Positions 45,475-55,325 of a stretch of 64,000 nt of DNA are shown in pieces (position 1 is the stretch's first letter; every line of letters begins with the position of its first letter). This DNA comes from Metallyticus violacea (lineage: Eukaryota; Arthropoda; Insecta; Mantodea; Metallyticidae): contig CM060831.1 in assembly GCA_030762175.1 (NCBI GenBank), forward strand, positions 83,428,001-83,492,000. The letters are read 5' to 3'. Made by a program: the position numbers and the translations under genes. The notes beneath the pieces are model-generated. The model worked only from the letters and a program-made list of their open reading frames with translations, had not been told where the DNA came from and made no database searches.

Positions 45475-46195
45475 ACATTTCAAGCAAAGAAAACACTGTG
45501 TTAATATAACAAAACTGATTCACACAAACAGAAAATGATGAGCACTAATCATCTTAGACTTTTACAGTTACAACAGTTGCTGAAAATGCCCACCATAGGC
45601 GTCGATACACTTCTGAGTACGTTGAACTACTGATTGATCAACGTTTGCGAAAGTGTCCTCAGCGATTGTAGCACATGCCGTTTCAATTTCTTCCCGAAGT
45701 GTTGCCAGTGTAGCTGGTTTTCTACGGTATACAACATCCTTAAGAGTTCCCCATAGGTAGAAGTTCAACGGAGTTAGATCCGGAGAACGCGGTGGAAACT
45801 CAAACGGACATCTTCGTCGTATCCAGTGCCTTGGATCCAGTGCGCGGGGCTTGTTACTGTGCGACCTCTCCCAGATCTGCCCTTGTGAACATCGCATACG
45901 GTACCATGAGTCTCAAATTTGTCTCGAATGCGTGCAATTGTTACTCACGTTGACGGTTCTGTTCTGTACACGCGTCTCCATTGCCTTTGAACTTCAACAA
46001 CATTCTCGGTTTTCCAATACCACTTCAAAATTGCTTTCCGCTATTTAAATGATAATTTTTTTGTTGTAGTAACGCTAGCATAACGTAATGTGAGCCACAT
46101 CTGTTTACAGAACTTCATACTACACATTACTGTTGTTTTTCGGTATAACTTTGAAGTTTATTGAATAGATATCTGATCCTGGGGTTCTTTCACTA
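45475..46195 (-). pseudogene. Internally deleted transposase, copy D3
   Basis: The start codon region is eroded at about 46060. The minus strand then reads the HTH (KWYWKTENVVEVQRQWRRVY), FETHGTVCDVHKGRSGRGRT, and jumps at about 45810-45850 through RHWIRRRCPFEFPPRSPDL to YLWGTLKD. The stop is at 45568. The frame 45897-45568 crosses the deletion junction without interruption. Confidence 0.82.
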
Positions 46196-46859
46196 CAGAA
46201 ATGTTTAAATTCATTCAGATCTTACAAGCTGTGTGCTGCACTTCAAGAGCTTCTTAGTGTTAGAGAGGTATTCGTACATACAAAATGTAGCGTACTGCTG
46301 TTAAGCAGGTTTCGCGATGGATGCACCCAATGGAGGTCAAATTGCTGTGAACTGATTGCGGTAATCGCTGGTATTTATTCTCATGTTTAGAAAGTTGGGA
46401 GAAGACCATGCCACTATCACGGTAAGTATTTCCTTTTCTCAGCAATCAGTCTACTAGTCGCCTTTGGGCCTTCTAGTTGTAGAAGAAAATATTTGCCTCG
46501 CAGCTACTAAACCTCGTGGTCAGATTGAAGGACTGCGATATTACGGAGCTCGGAAGCCAGTGGTAAAGTTTCTACACTTATTTTCGGCATAAATGGATGC
46601 TAGAAGTTCTTACCTGTTCCCAAAGAATGTCGCCACAAACACCGTATATGTTTGAATGAACATATTTATGTTCTGTTGGTCAGAGTCTCTCAGTTCGGGT
46701 GCAAAATCGCGGGGGGAGGGGGGGGGTTTGTCACGCACCGAGGATTTTATCTCTAGAATCCCGCCCCCCACCAAAATTCCCCGGTGGGAAGAACGCTTTC
46801 TTAAGTAATATCACAATAAATTCAGGAACTTTACGACTATTTCAGGAATAAAATAAATT
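46196..46859. other. Unassigned
   Basis: Contains homopolymer-rich GGGGGG and CCCCCC stretches near 46720-46770, close to the start of repeat X. Nothing recognised. Confidence 0.4.
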
Positions 46860-47470
46860 TTTAAATAATATTTCAGTAAACTAGACTTACAACATTGTAA
46901 TATTGTATAAATTTTAATTATTAATACTTAACCTTTTCAAGCCACCTAGCAACATACGAATGTCGATTATCAGTAATGCCAATAAAGAACAGTCAAATAC
47001 GGGTTTAGGACATTTTCATGAATAGAAGAAAAATAAAGACATGTATGATTGAAATTCGTGCACGGATTATTAACAATTGTATAAAATGTTACACTTACTT
47101 ATGAATATCTACCTATTCAGAAACCGCGAGAATGAAACAGACGAAAGTCGATTATTACAGTCGATACCGTTAGATTTAATTATACCAACTGAGAAAAACA
47201 AAGAGAAAAAACATTTTAGCATTATGAACAGCGTGTTTATTAAGATTTATGGTTGCTTAGGCAAATATTGTTACAAAATTTATAAAACTATTTCGAAATG
47301 TTTGGCCGAATACGCAAAAACAATTGCTTGAGTAAATACACATTTAGTTAAATTTACAAATACTGAAAACACAGAAAAGTAGTCAGTGATGCGTGCTCAG
47401 GAATTATATAGTGGAGGTATAGAGTCGGCTACACTGACCTCAACACAAGTTAAGGTCACATAAGTGAAAT
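46860..47470 (+). repeat. Repeat X copy 1
   Basis: Shares about 600 bp with 51520-52085 in the same orientation (ACGAATGTCGATTATCAGTA, TATTCAGAAACCGCGAGA, GTGTTTATTAAGATTTATGG, GGAATTATATAGTGGAGG). It includes an 84-codon frame at 47077-47331 that is broken in the other copy. Unclassified. Confidence 0.7.
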
Positions 47471-47758
47471 AGTCATTATAAAACGACAAGAAAAAATACA
47501 ATACATATATTACTGAAAATAATATACTATTCCATGTATTTCTATAAGAGTAACAGCAATAATATATATAGAAATAATAGAATGACGATCAGATGTTCAG
47601 CAATGTGGCAACTCTGCACATATTCACGTTACAACTCCAGTCAACAATGAAGTCTCAGATTGTTTCCAAGTAAGTAAAATTGTGCAACTTCTTGTTCGAA
47701 TTTTTCTTCCCCTCCACCATTTTTAATTATTTCGCATACTGCTCACACTTCTAGCATG
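47471..47758. other. Unassigned
   Basis: AT-rich. Nothing recognised. Confidence 0.4.
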
Positions 47759-49022
47759 TACGAGGTAGGTCCATAAGTTTCCGGCCTAACCATTTTCTAG
47801 ATATGATAAAGACAAAAACTGTATTTCACTTTTCAAAATAGTTACCCTTTATTGCAATACACTTCTCACGTCTTTGAATGAACATTTCAATCCTCACCCC
47901 CAAAATAGTCAGAAGTCTTGTCTACAAAATGGGCATAAACAGCATCCATCAATCCTTCGTCACACTTAAATTCCCTTTCTCGAAGGTCCTTCTTTAGTTT
48001 TGAGAAGAGAAAATAGTCACTGGGAGCTAGATCTGAGCTGTAGGATATATGGTCAATCTCCTTGAAGCCACATTTCATCACAGCTTCCTTTGCAACAAGA
48101 GCTGTGTGCACAGGCGCGTTGTCGTGAAGAAGGCGCACACCATCACTCAGCTTTTCTCGCCTTTTCTCTTTGATGGAAGCACGTGGTCTGTGCAGTAGGC
48201 CAGCATAGTACTCTCAATTTACTCTGCTTGAAGTCGACGAAGAGTATTCCTTCACAGTGCCAAAAGATTGTGGCCATGATCTTCTTCGTTGAGTGAGTGA
48301 CCTACGCCTTTAGAGACAGTGCTTCGCCAGGTTTACGCCATTCCATCCATTCTCAAGGACCATAGTAGAGGACCATAGTTTCATCTCCTGCAGCAGTGGT
48401 TTGCAGAATTTCTCTCGTTGGCACGGCAGAGCTCCAAAATAGCCTGACAACAGATGACTCGTTGCTGCTTTTGGACTGAGGAAAGAAGACTAGGCATCCA
48501 TCTTGCACTATAACCTTAATTATGTTTAAATGTTCATGAATAATTCGAAGGACTGTTGTTTTAGAAAGGCCCGACCTTGCTGCTATTTCTGTAACTTTGA
48601 GTCGCCGGTCTTCCACAATTTCTTCTTCCATAAGAGCGATGTTTTCAGGAATGAGCATCTACAAGGGCCGACCTGCACAGTCTTTCTCTTCAAAGCTTTC
48701 TCGACCCATTCGAAAAAGTTTGGTCCATTCTTTTACGGTAGAATATGAGGGGGATGCTTCCCCATATACACCGTCCAATCGCTGTTTAATTTCATTTGGA
48801 GTAAGTCCTTATTTTGTGAAGAACTTAATAACAGCTAGATACTCATTTTGAACATATCACAATCTTCTACACATAGCCTTCTTTATACAACTATATCTGA
48901 ACTACTGAACAGAACCGAGCTGCAATTATTTACCTAATAGATAAGGCATGACAGCAGATAAGGGTTTATGAAGGCCATAATCCTTATCGACGAGGCCGGA
49001 AACTTATGGACCTACCCTCGTA
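47759..49022 (-). mobile_element. Mariner M4, M1 lineage, both TIRs present
   Basis: The ends TACGAGGTAGGTCCATAAG and revcomp TACGAGGGTAGGTCCATAAG are inverted copies. The minus strand carries, in several frames, the HTH (near 48850-48650), VTEIAARSGLSKTTVLRIIH, AAGDETMVLYYGP (first Asp region), then LLHDNAPVHTALVAKEAV and YSSDLAPSDYFLF to 47887. At least three frameshifts. The SPD motif has become SSD, keeping the Asp. Confidence 0.92.
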
Positions 49023-49557
49023 TAAACATTACAGGCACTGAAATTAAACACTTAAAATTATTTACTGTTTACTCCACGATATTTATTGAACGTTTAGGGA
49101 AGTACATCCATGTTTGCATGTACACAACAAACTATCAAACTAATGAGGGAAGTGTCACATAGTGTTAGGTCAGATTCTGCTGTTAAACAATGAGGTAGTA
49201 AGTTGCCGAAAGACTCGGCAATAGTGAGATAGAAATAGAAATATAAAAAAAATAGAACTGCATTGTCTTGATGTCGATAGCTTGTACAGTTTCACCACCC
49301 AAGCAGGAACATCTGTTTGCTGCCAAATCGTGCACTGGAAGTCAAAGTGCAGCCTTTCAGCTATTGAAGCAGGTGTGACGTAAGGCGGGGTACGTCCACG
49401 TGATTCCTTCACGCACTGTCCATGTGAAGTAAGGAAGATAAGGTACATGGCCGAGACTGTGCATAGCTAACCGAATGAAGAGTGCGCGTTTTAAACAAAA
49501 AGAAAAGGGGGGGGGGGAAGAAAGAAAAGAAGAAGAAAAAAGAAATAAAAGAAAATC
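49023..49557. other. Unassigned
   Basis: AT-rich, with a G/A-rich low-complexity patch near 49505-49550. No coding signal. Confidence 0.4.
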
Positions 49558-50960
49558 TTCATTCACAATGAAAATTAAACGTAAACATAAAATAAGACGT
49601 AACACGTTAACTTAGTAGTATGTAGACATTCACAACGAAAGACGCAAATGTACATATTAGCCAATCAAAAATAAGAACAATAGAGATCAACTAACAGCTG
49701 ATTGAAAATGGCTGCTTCTGAGCAGACGGCGGTAGCGTTTATGTATATGTAAAGTGCAGTAACAATTTGCTTGGAGTAATATGAGCAAGCATAGGTTTCA
49801 TACAATGCAGTTAATCTTTTGTACATTGACGTCATTTTGTCTACAGAGTCACTGATCTTCAGCTCTCTCTACCATAACTTGCCCTTACACGGAGCACGCA
49901 AATCAAGTGCAACTCCTGCTGCTAGCTGCTGCAAGTCCCGAGCGACAGCGGAGAGAGCCGAACTACTGTGCGTGGCCGTAGTGTAAATGTTGCGTGTTAT
50001 TTTTTGTTAAACAATGTAACCTATGTGTTGTCCTCCGTAACTTTTAAATATAAATTGATAGGGAATTGTAAGGCAGGTAAAAGATTGTAACGGTGGGAGA
50101 TCTGCTCTTATTGGTACGGCCACGGGTGGCCGAGGTCGTTAAGGTACGGACTCGTGAGCGGGAGGTCTGCGGTTCGAATACCGCCAGGACCGTCCTCCCT
50201 GAGGTTTTTTCCAGGTTTTCCTCAGTCCTCATAAATGGCAAATGCCGGGGAGGTACCCTAAATTTAGGTCTGGAACGATTCCTTCCTTAAAAATAAAAAT
50301 CCTTTCCCAATATATCATTTCATTTCATGTATCATCTGTCTATCGCCTGTGGTGCCTCTGTAGCAAAAACGGGCGTTAAACACATTCATTCATTGCTCTT
50401 ATTGGAATTCGTAATTAATTCATACATAACCCTAACCTAACGCTAACCTCGGGCAAATCTTAGAACCCGATGGACCCAGGGATGTTTCGTACATATAAAT
50501 TGATGGGGCGGGTAAATAATGTAATGGTGGCAAATCTTTGATTGCAACGGAAAAAAAAAACAATAAACATTAATTTATAGCGCATTCTGTTCGTGGTACT
50601 ATTCGCTTGAAAGTCTTATCTACCTAATCTGTGCAAGTTACTACCTTCGGCTCTCTCCGCCGTCGTTCGGGATTTTCAGCAGTAAGCAGCAAGAGTTGCA
50701 TTTGATTTCCGTACTCCGTGTAGGATAAATTCTACCATAGAGCTCTGCAAGTAGAACAGCTTTGTTTGATTGGTTAATTTCCTAAGTTTAAGTTACACGT
50801 AGACGCAAAACCTTGGACTTTGCAAGCTTCTAATTTTACGTCTAATTGTACGTTTGTTTTTGTTTCCGTGATTCATTGTGAATGGTTCCATTACATTACA
50901 TAGCATCTAGCTTTCACGTTAAGTTTACGTTACGTTTAATTTTCATTGTGAATGGGGGTC
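49558..50960. mobile_element. Foldback element with long inverted arms, SINE in the loop
   Basis: CATTCACAATGAAAATTAAA at 49562 is matched by the reverse complement of the right end (50935-50957). The complementarity continues inward. For example CACGGAGCACGCAAATCAAG near 49890 pairs with the reverse complement of 50700-50730, and GCGGAGAGAGCCGAA near 49950 pairs with 50645-50660. The arms run about 320-410 bp each, and the loop (49970-50640) holds SINE B10. No protein is encoded. A second, damaged copy lies at 727-1866. Confidence 0.8.
50115..50393 (+). repeat. SINE family B, full length, 12-bp target-site duplication (B10)
   Basis: The A box (TGGCCGAGGTCGTTAAGG) and B box (GGTTCGAATACC) are present. 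The 3' tail is ACACATTCATTCAT rather than poly(A). TGCTCTTATTGG occurs at 50103-50114 and 50394-50405. Confidence 0.93.
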
Positions 50961-51519
50961 TAATATTGCAGGGAAATTTCTGTGATATAACTGGCCAAGC
51001 GATAAACGCAGAGGACGTAGGTTTAAATTCTGCTCTAGTTAAGCTACCTGACTTACATTTACATCCAGGGCTTTTCCGAGTTCCCAGAACAAATGCCAGG
51101 CGATGGCCACTCTGGTTCCAAGCTCATTGGGTGTAGTTTTTATAATCCCCAGAACCCGTGCTGAAGAGCAAAATACAGGACACCGTTATTTTAAAATATA
51201 AAAAATATGAATATATTATTGTCACCCTTGTAATAAAAAACAGTATAATCAGTTAATATCGCTGCTCACCTTCCTTAAGTTCTCAAGAAAGTTCAATCGT
51301 TCCCCCCCCCCACTCCCCAGAAGAAAACATAAAAGCAACTCTAGTGCAGTTTTTATATCCTGATTTCTAATGAGTAAACAGCATATTTCCACCAGGGCAG
51401 TTTACTTGAGAGACTTACCTTTTTTAAAATGTTAAGAGCTCTTTATCGTGTTGTGAAATGAATTATCACACGTAATATCACGAGAGGGTCTGAGATAAAT
51501 TCACGAAAGTGAATAAGAA
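50961..51519. other. Unassigned, with a weak tRNA-like segment
   Basis: At 50988-51040, AACTGGCCAAGCGATAAACG and GGTTTAAATTC loosely resemble A and B boxes. A run of C residues lies at 51302-51312. Nothing else recognised. Confidence 0.35.
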
Positions 51520-52085
51520 TTTAAATATAATTCCTTTAAACTTACAATATTGTAGTAATTGTATATTTACATTAAGAATGCTAAATCTTTTCAAACAATC
51601 TAGCAACAAACGAATGTCGATTGTCAGTAATGTCAATAGAGTAGAGCCAAATACGGATTTGGGACTATTTCATGAATAGAGTAATGCGTCCTTAAACAAT
51701 ACTCATCATGAATTCGCGTACAGGTTTACTGTATAAAATATTAAGCTTACCCTACCAATTCAGAAACCGTGAGAGTGAAACAGATGAAAGTCGACTATTA
51801 CAGTCGCTATCGTTAGATTTACTAATACCCACTGAGAAAATACAAAACACAGAAAACATTTTACCATTCTGAACAACGTGTTTATTAAGATTTATAGTAG
51901 ATATTGTTACATAATTTACAAAATGAGAGCAGACTGTTTGGTTAAATAAACAAAAACAATTGCTGAGTGAATACACATTAAATTAGTTAAATTTACAATT
52001 ACAGAAAACACAAAAAAGTGGTCAATGATGCATGCTAAGGAATTATATAAAGGAGGTATAGAGTTGGTTACACTGACCACAAGAC
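51520..52085 (+). repeat. Repeat X copy 2
   Basis: Matches 46860-47470 throughout with scattered indels (ACGAATGTCGATTGTCAGTA, GTGTTTATTAAGATTTATAG). Confidence 0.7.
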
Positions 52086-52580
52086 AAATGCATGTCGGTA
52101 ATAAAACGGATTTGATTTTTTGTTGTTGATAATTTCACTGCGATATCCGGCTGTGATTGGTCAAAATTCAAAATGTTGCTTCGTTTCATCGGTCGATTTT
52201 AAGATGATGTCATATGAATGAAATAGTCAATATTGTTTCTCTTTCATTTTATATGTATCCGTAAATGTTTGCTGTAAGCCAGAATGCCAAGAACATGCAG
52301 GCTTAATACAGGTTCAGGCATGTTTAGCTGTTGCATCATTATTTAACCAGAGAGATAGGTTGAACCTGTAATGTACCTGAGTACGAACATGTTGAAGCCT
52401 TAGTTTTAGCTGACTCTGGCAGCCTTACTGCTCGCTTATCTCTCAGCTTCCTTAGTAGAAGGGATTTCAGTTATACGAACAGCAAGCATTTCAGCTACAA
52501 AACGACTAAAGTTGCAAGAAACCTAGACACCTGTTTCCAGGAGAGTTCTGCCTATCCATTAAGTAAAGAAAGGAGGTTTA
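52086..52580. other. Unassigned
   Basis: No coding or repeat signal that I can name. Confidence 0.4.
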
Positions 52581-52582
52581 TG

Positions 52583-52885
52583 GTAGATCACCTCCTTGGT
52601 CTAGTGTTTAGCGTCCCGGTACCTGATTCGGAATTTTTCTAAGATAGGAAGGTCTGCAACGCGGTCCACCCAACATCGTGAGGACAATTGGGGAGCTGCC
52701 TAATGGAGAGATGGCGTTCTTCGATCACGAAAGCCGCGTGATAGGCGACCGGCGGGCTGCCGGTATGCTCCCACATCACCCCTGCAATACTGCCCTCTAT
52801 CAATAAAATCGTAAGGTGAAGGTAGAGGAAGCAGAGGTCGCTATGGTAGGTCAAGGCTCATCCTGGGATGCAGGGTCTTACTAGA
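52583..52885 (+). repeat. Third tRNA-derived SINE family (C), single copy
   Basis: The head CCTTGGTCTAGTGTTTAGCG is Asp/Glu-tRNA-like at the A box. The B box has decayed. The GC-richer body (GATCACGAAAGCCGCGTGAT, TGCTCCCACATCACCC) is unrelated to families A and B. Known insect SINEs have similar bodies. Confidence 0.6.
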
Positions 52886-53177
52886 AGTGTTCAGGGTGAA
52901 TTTAAATCTTTTTACAGCTCTGCACAGCTTCCTCCCCACCCCCACAATATTTAATTACTTGAGAATAAAATCTACACATTCGATTAACCTCTCAATTTCA
53001 CCAAAGATTACGTGCAGAAAAATACGCAATAGCTATTAGTGTTAGAAGTAAAAAAGCGGTAGGGTTTGATGTATAAAATAGCAATGCATGCAATAAATTG
53101 TATAACGGTGAATTTGTAAACTATCAATAAGTCAATAATTAACGTTTTAAATTAAGGGACTTTATTATTTTAGCAGA
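52886..53177. other. Unassigned
   Basis: Nothing recognised. Confidence 0.4.
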
Positions 53178-54456
53178 TACAAGGGCAGGTCCATAAGTTT
53201 CCGGCTTAACTACTCACTAGCTATGATAAAGACAAACATTTCAACCTCACCCCAGAAATAGTCAGAAGTCTTGTCTGCAAAATGGGCATAAACACGTCAC
53301 TTCTTCGTCACACTTAAATTTCCTCCCTAGATGGTCCTTCTTGAGTTTTGAGAACAGGAAATAGTCACTGGGAGCTAGGTGTGGCCTGTAGGGTGCATGG
53401 TCAATCTCTTCGAAGTCACATTTCTTCACAGCTTCCTTTGCAACAAGAGCTGTGTACTCCCCATTTACTGTGGTGTTCCTCTCCTTGAAGCGACTGGGGT
53501 TTTTTCCAGGTTTTCCTCAGTCTTCATAACTGGCAAATGCCGGGGAGGTACCTAAACTTAGGCCTGGAACGCTTCCTTCCTTAAAAAAAAAAAATCCTTT
53601 CCCAATATATCATTTCATTTCATGTATCATCAGTGTCCACCGCCTGTGGTGCCTCAGTAGTAAAAACGGGCGTTAAACACTACTCACTACTCTCCTTGAA
53701 GTCAATTAAGAGTATTCCTTCACAGTCCCAAAAGATTGTAGCCATGATCTTCTTGGTGTGACCTTAGTCTTTGGAGGCGGAGCTTCACCAGGTTTACGCC
53801 ACTCCATTGATTCTCTTTTGCACAAGGGATCATAGTAGAGGACCATAGTTCCATCTCCTGTATCAATGGTTTGTAGAACTTCTCTCTCGTTGCCACGGCA
53901 GAACTCCAAAAATACCTGACAACAGATGATTCGTTGCTGCTTTTGGACTGAGGAAAGAAGTCTACGCATCCATATTGCACTAACCTTATTCATGCTTAAA
54001 TATTCATGAATAATTTGAAGGACTGTTGTTTTAGAAAGGCCCAACCTTGCTGCTATTTCTGTAACTTTGAACTAGGCCGCCGGTCTTCCATAATTTCTCC
54101 TTCCACAAGAGCGATGTTTTCAGGAGTGACCACCTCCAACGGCCGATCTGCATGCTCTTCGTCTTCAATGCTTTCTCAAAGTATGTCCCATTCTTTTAGG
54201 GTAGAATATGAGGGGTGCTTCCCCATATACACCGTCCAATCGCTGTTTAATTTCATTTGGAGTAAGTCCTTCTTTTGTGAACAGCTCGATACTCCATTTT
54301 GAACATGTCACAATCTTCTACACACAGCCTTCTTTATGCAGCTATATCTGAACAACTGAACACAGTTACAGCTGCAATTATTTACTTAACAGATAAGGCT
54401 TTAGTGAAGGCGATAATAATTATCGGTGAGGCCAGAAACTTATGGACCTACCCTTT
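53178..54456 (-). mobile_element. Mariner M5, M1 lineage, carrying a SINE
   Basis: The ends GGGCAGGTCCATAAGTTTCC and revcomp GGGTAGGTCCATAAGTTTCT are inverted copies. The minus-strand order is HTH near 54290-54150, GLSKTTVLQIIHEYLSMNKV, FLEFCRGNEREVLQTIDTGD, FWDCEGIL split by SINE B11, and a shortened C-terminal part. The HDN..H region at 53430-53460 is deleted. Confidence 0.9.
53491..53689 (+). repeat. SINE family B, 5'-truncated, inside mariner M5 (B11)
   Basis: Begins CGACTGGGGTTTTTTCCAGG past the tRNA-like head and ends GCGTTAAACACTACTCACTA. CTCTCCTTGAAG occurs at 53479-53490 and 53690-53701. Confidence 0.93.
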
Positions 54457-54505
54457 CCACAAATGCTAAATAAGGCATTTGCTCTGCCAAATCCTCGTCG
54501 TGTAA

Positions 54506-54800
54506 TAATTTTAATGATTTATTTATGAACGCTCTTTAACAGCTCAGGTCATCAGCGACCCATTCAACTCAGGGCGTGAAACGGCCGACAAATTTTGCTC
54601 AGAGGCCTCTCTTTCAGGCTTGAGGTTCTTTATCGTGCCGTAAATGTACGACACGGGACCCACGGCTTTACTTCCCTTCCGAAGGAAGCCATACTTAGGA
54701 TTTTTACGCCCCGAAAAAACCCATCGGTCCTGGCCGGGTTCGAACCCGCGATCTTGGGTTTAGGAGGTAAATATGGTAACCACTACACCACCAGGACCGA
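54506..54800 (-). repeat. SINE family A, full length, 13-bp target-site duplication (A7)
   Basis: Both tRNA-like boxes are intact on the minus strand (GGTGGTGTAGTGGTTACC, GGTTCGAACCC). CCTCGTCGTGTAA occurs at 54493-54505 and 54801-54813. It is the best-preserved family-A copy here. Confidence 0.94.
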
Positions 54801-54813
54801 CCTCGTCGTGTAA

Positions 54814-55240
54814 ATGGTGCAGAACCTAAAAATGGTACGGCTTTTTCTTCAGTGTGTAACCCAACACATTATGCACCGTCGAGCATGTTCAGTTCCCACG
54901 ACAAACTCCGCGCCGATGCGTTTGGATGTACTAATGACTCCAATTCTGTCATCAGAGGTTGATGACCGGCCTTTTTCGGGTTTGTTCTTAACGGTCACAG
55001 TGTGCTTGAGCTTGTTCCCCGACAGTTTAACTGTTTTGTCTGTAGGTCCAGGTTTATGGAATCGGCGATCAAATTAAGACAAACCTTTCAACCCTCAAAT
55101 GATCCTCTCTAGCACACTTAACTGGTGTTGAACTGTGGTCACGAAGGAATGCTCCAATTCCAGCAGTATCGTCTACAACACGCCTGCGTTGCACTGGCTA
55201 ACTAATATTACCTTTACATTCCCCGTTTCTACAAAACCGA
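54814..55240 (-). pseudogene. Transposase N-terminal HTH fragment (DUF4817-type)
   Basis: The minus strand reads FDRRFHKPGPTDKTVKLSGN and, after frame changes, STSDDRIGVISTSKRIG and TLKKKPYH followed by a stop and VLHHL. The FxxKPGPTDxxVxxxxNKxxxTGxV...TLKKKxYxxQVxHxL layout is the HTH head of insect Tc1/mariner-superfamily transposases. No catalytic part follows. Confidence 0.68.
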
Positions 55241-55325
55241 TACTTCATTTTTGACGCTCTGTATAGGAAAACAGTTGTAATAGTTTATTGTAATTCATGC
55301 AGAAATTAGTAAGGTTATGTCTCAA

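Noticed and set aside
46590..46730. Possible minus-strand exon ending at a GTAAGA donor near 46610, reading a hydrophobic segment with FVATFFGN
   Set aside because: The frame is open for about 32 codons and looks receptor-like, but no acceptor or flanking exon was found and the upstream edge is a homopolymer patch.
51380..51420. Donor-like ACTTACC on the minus strand near 51415
   Set aside because: No open frame leads into it in any phase.
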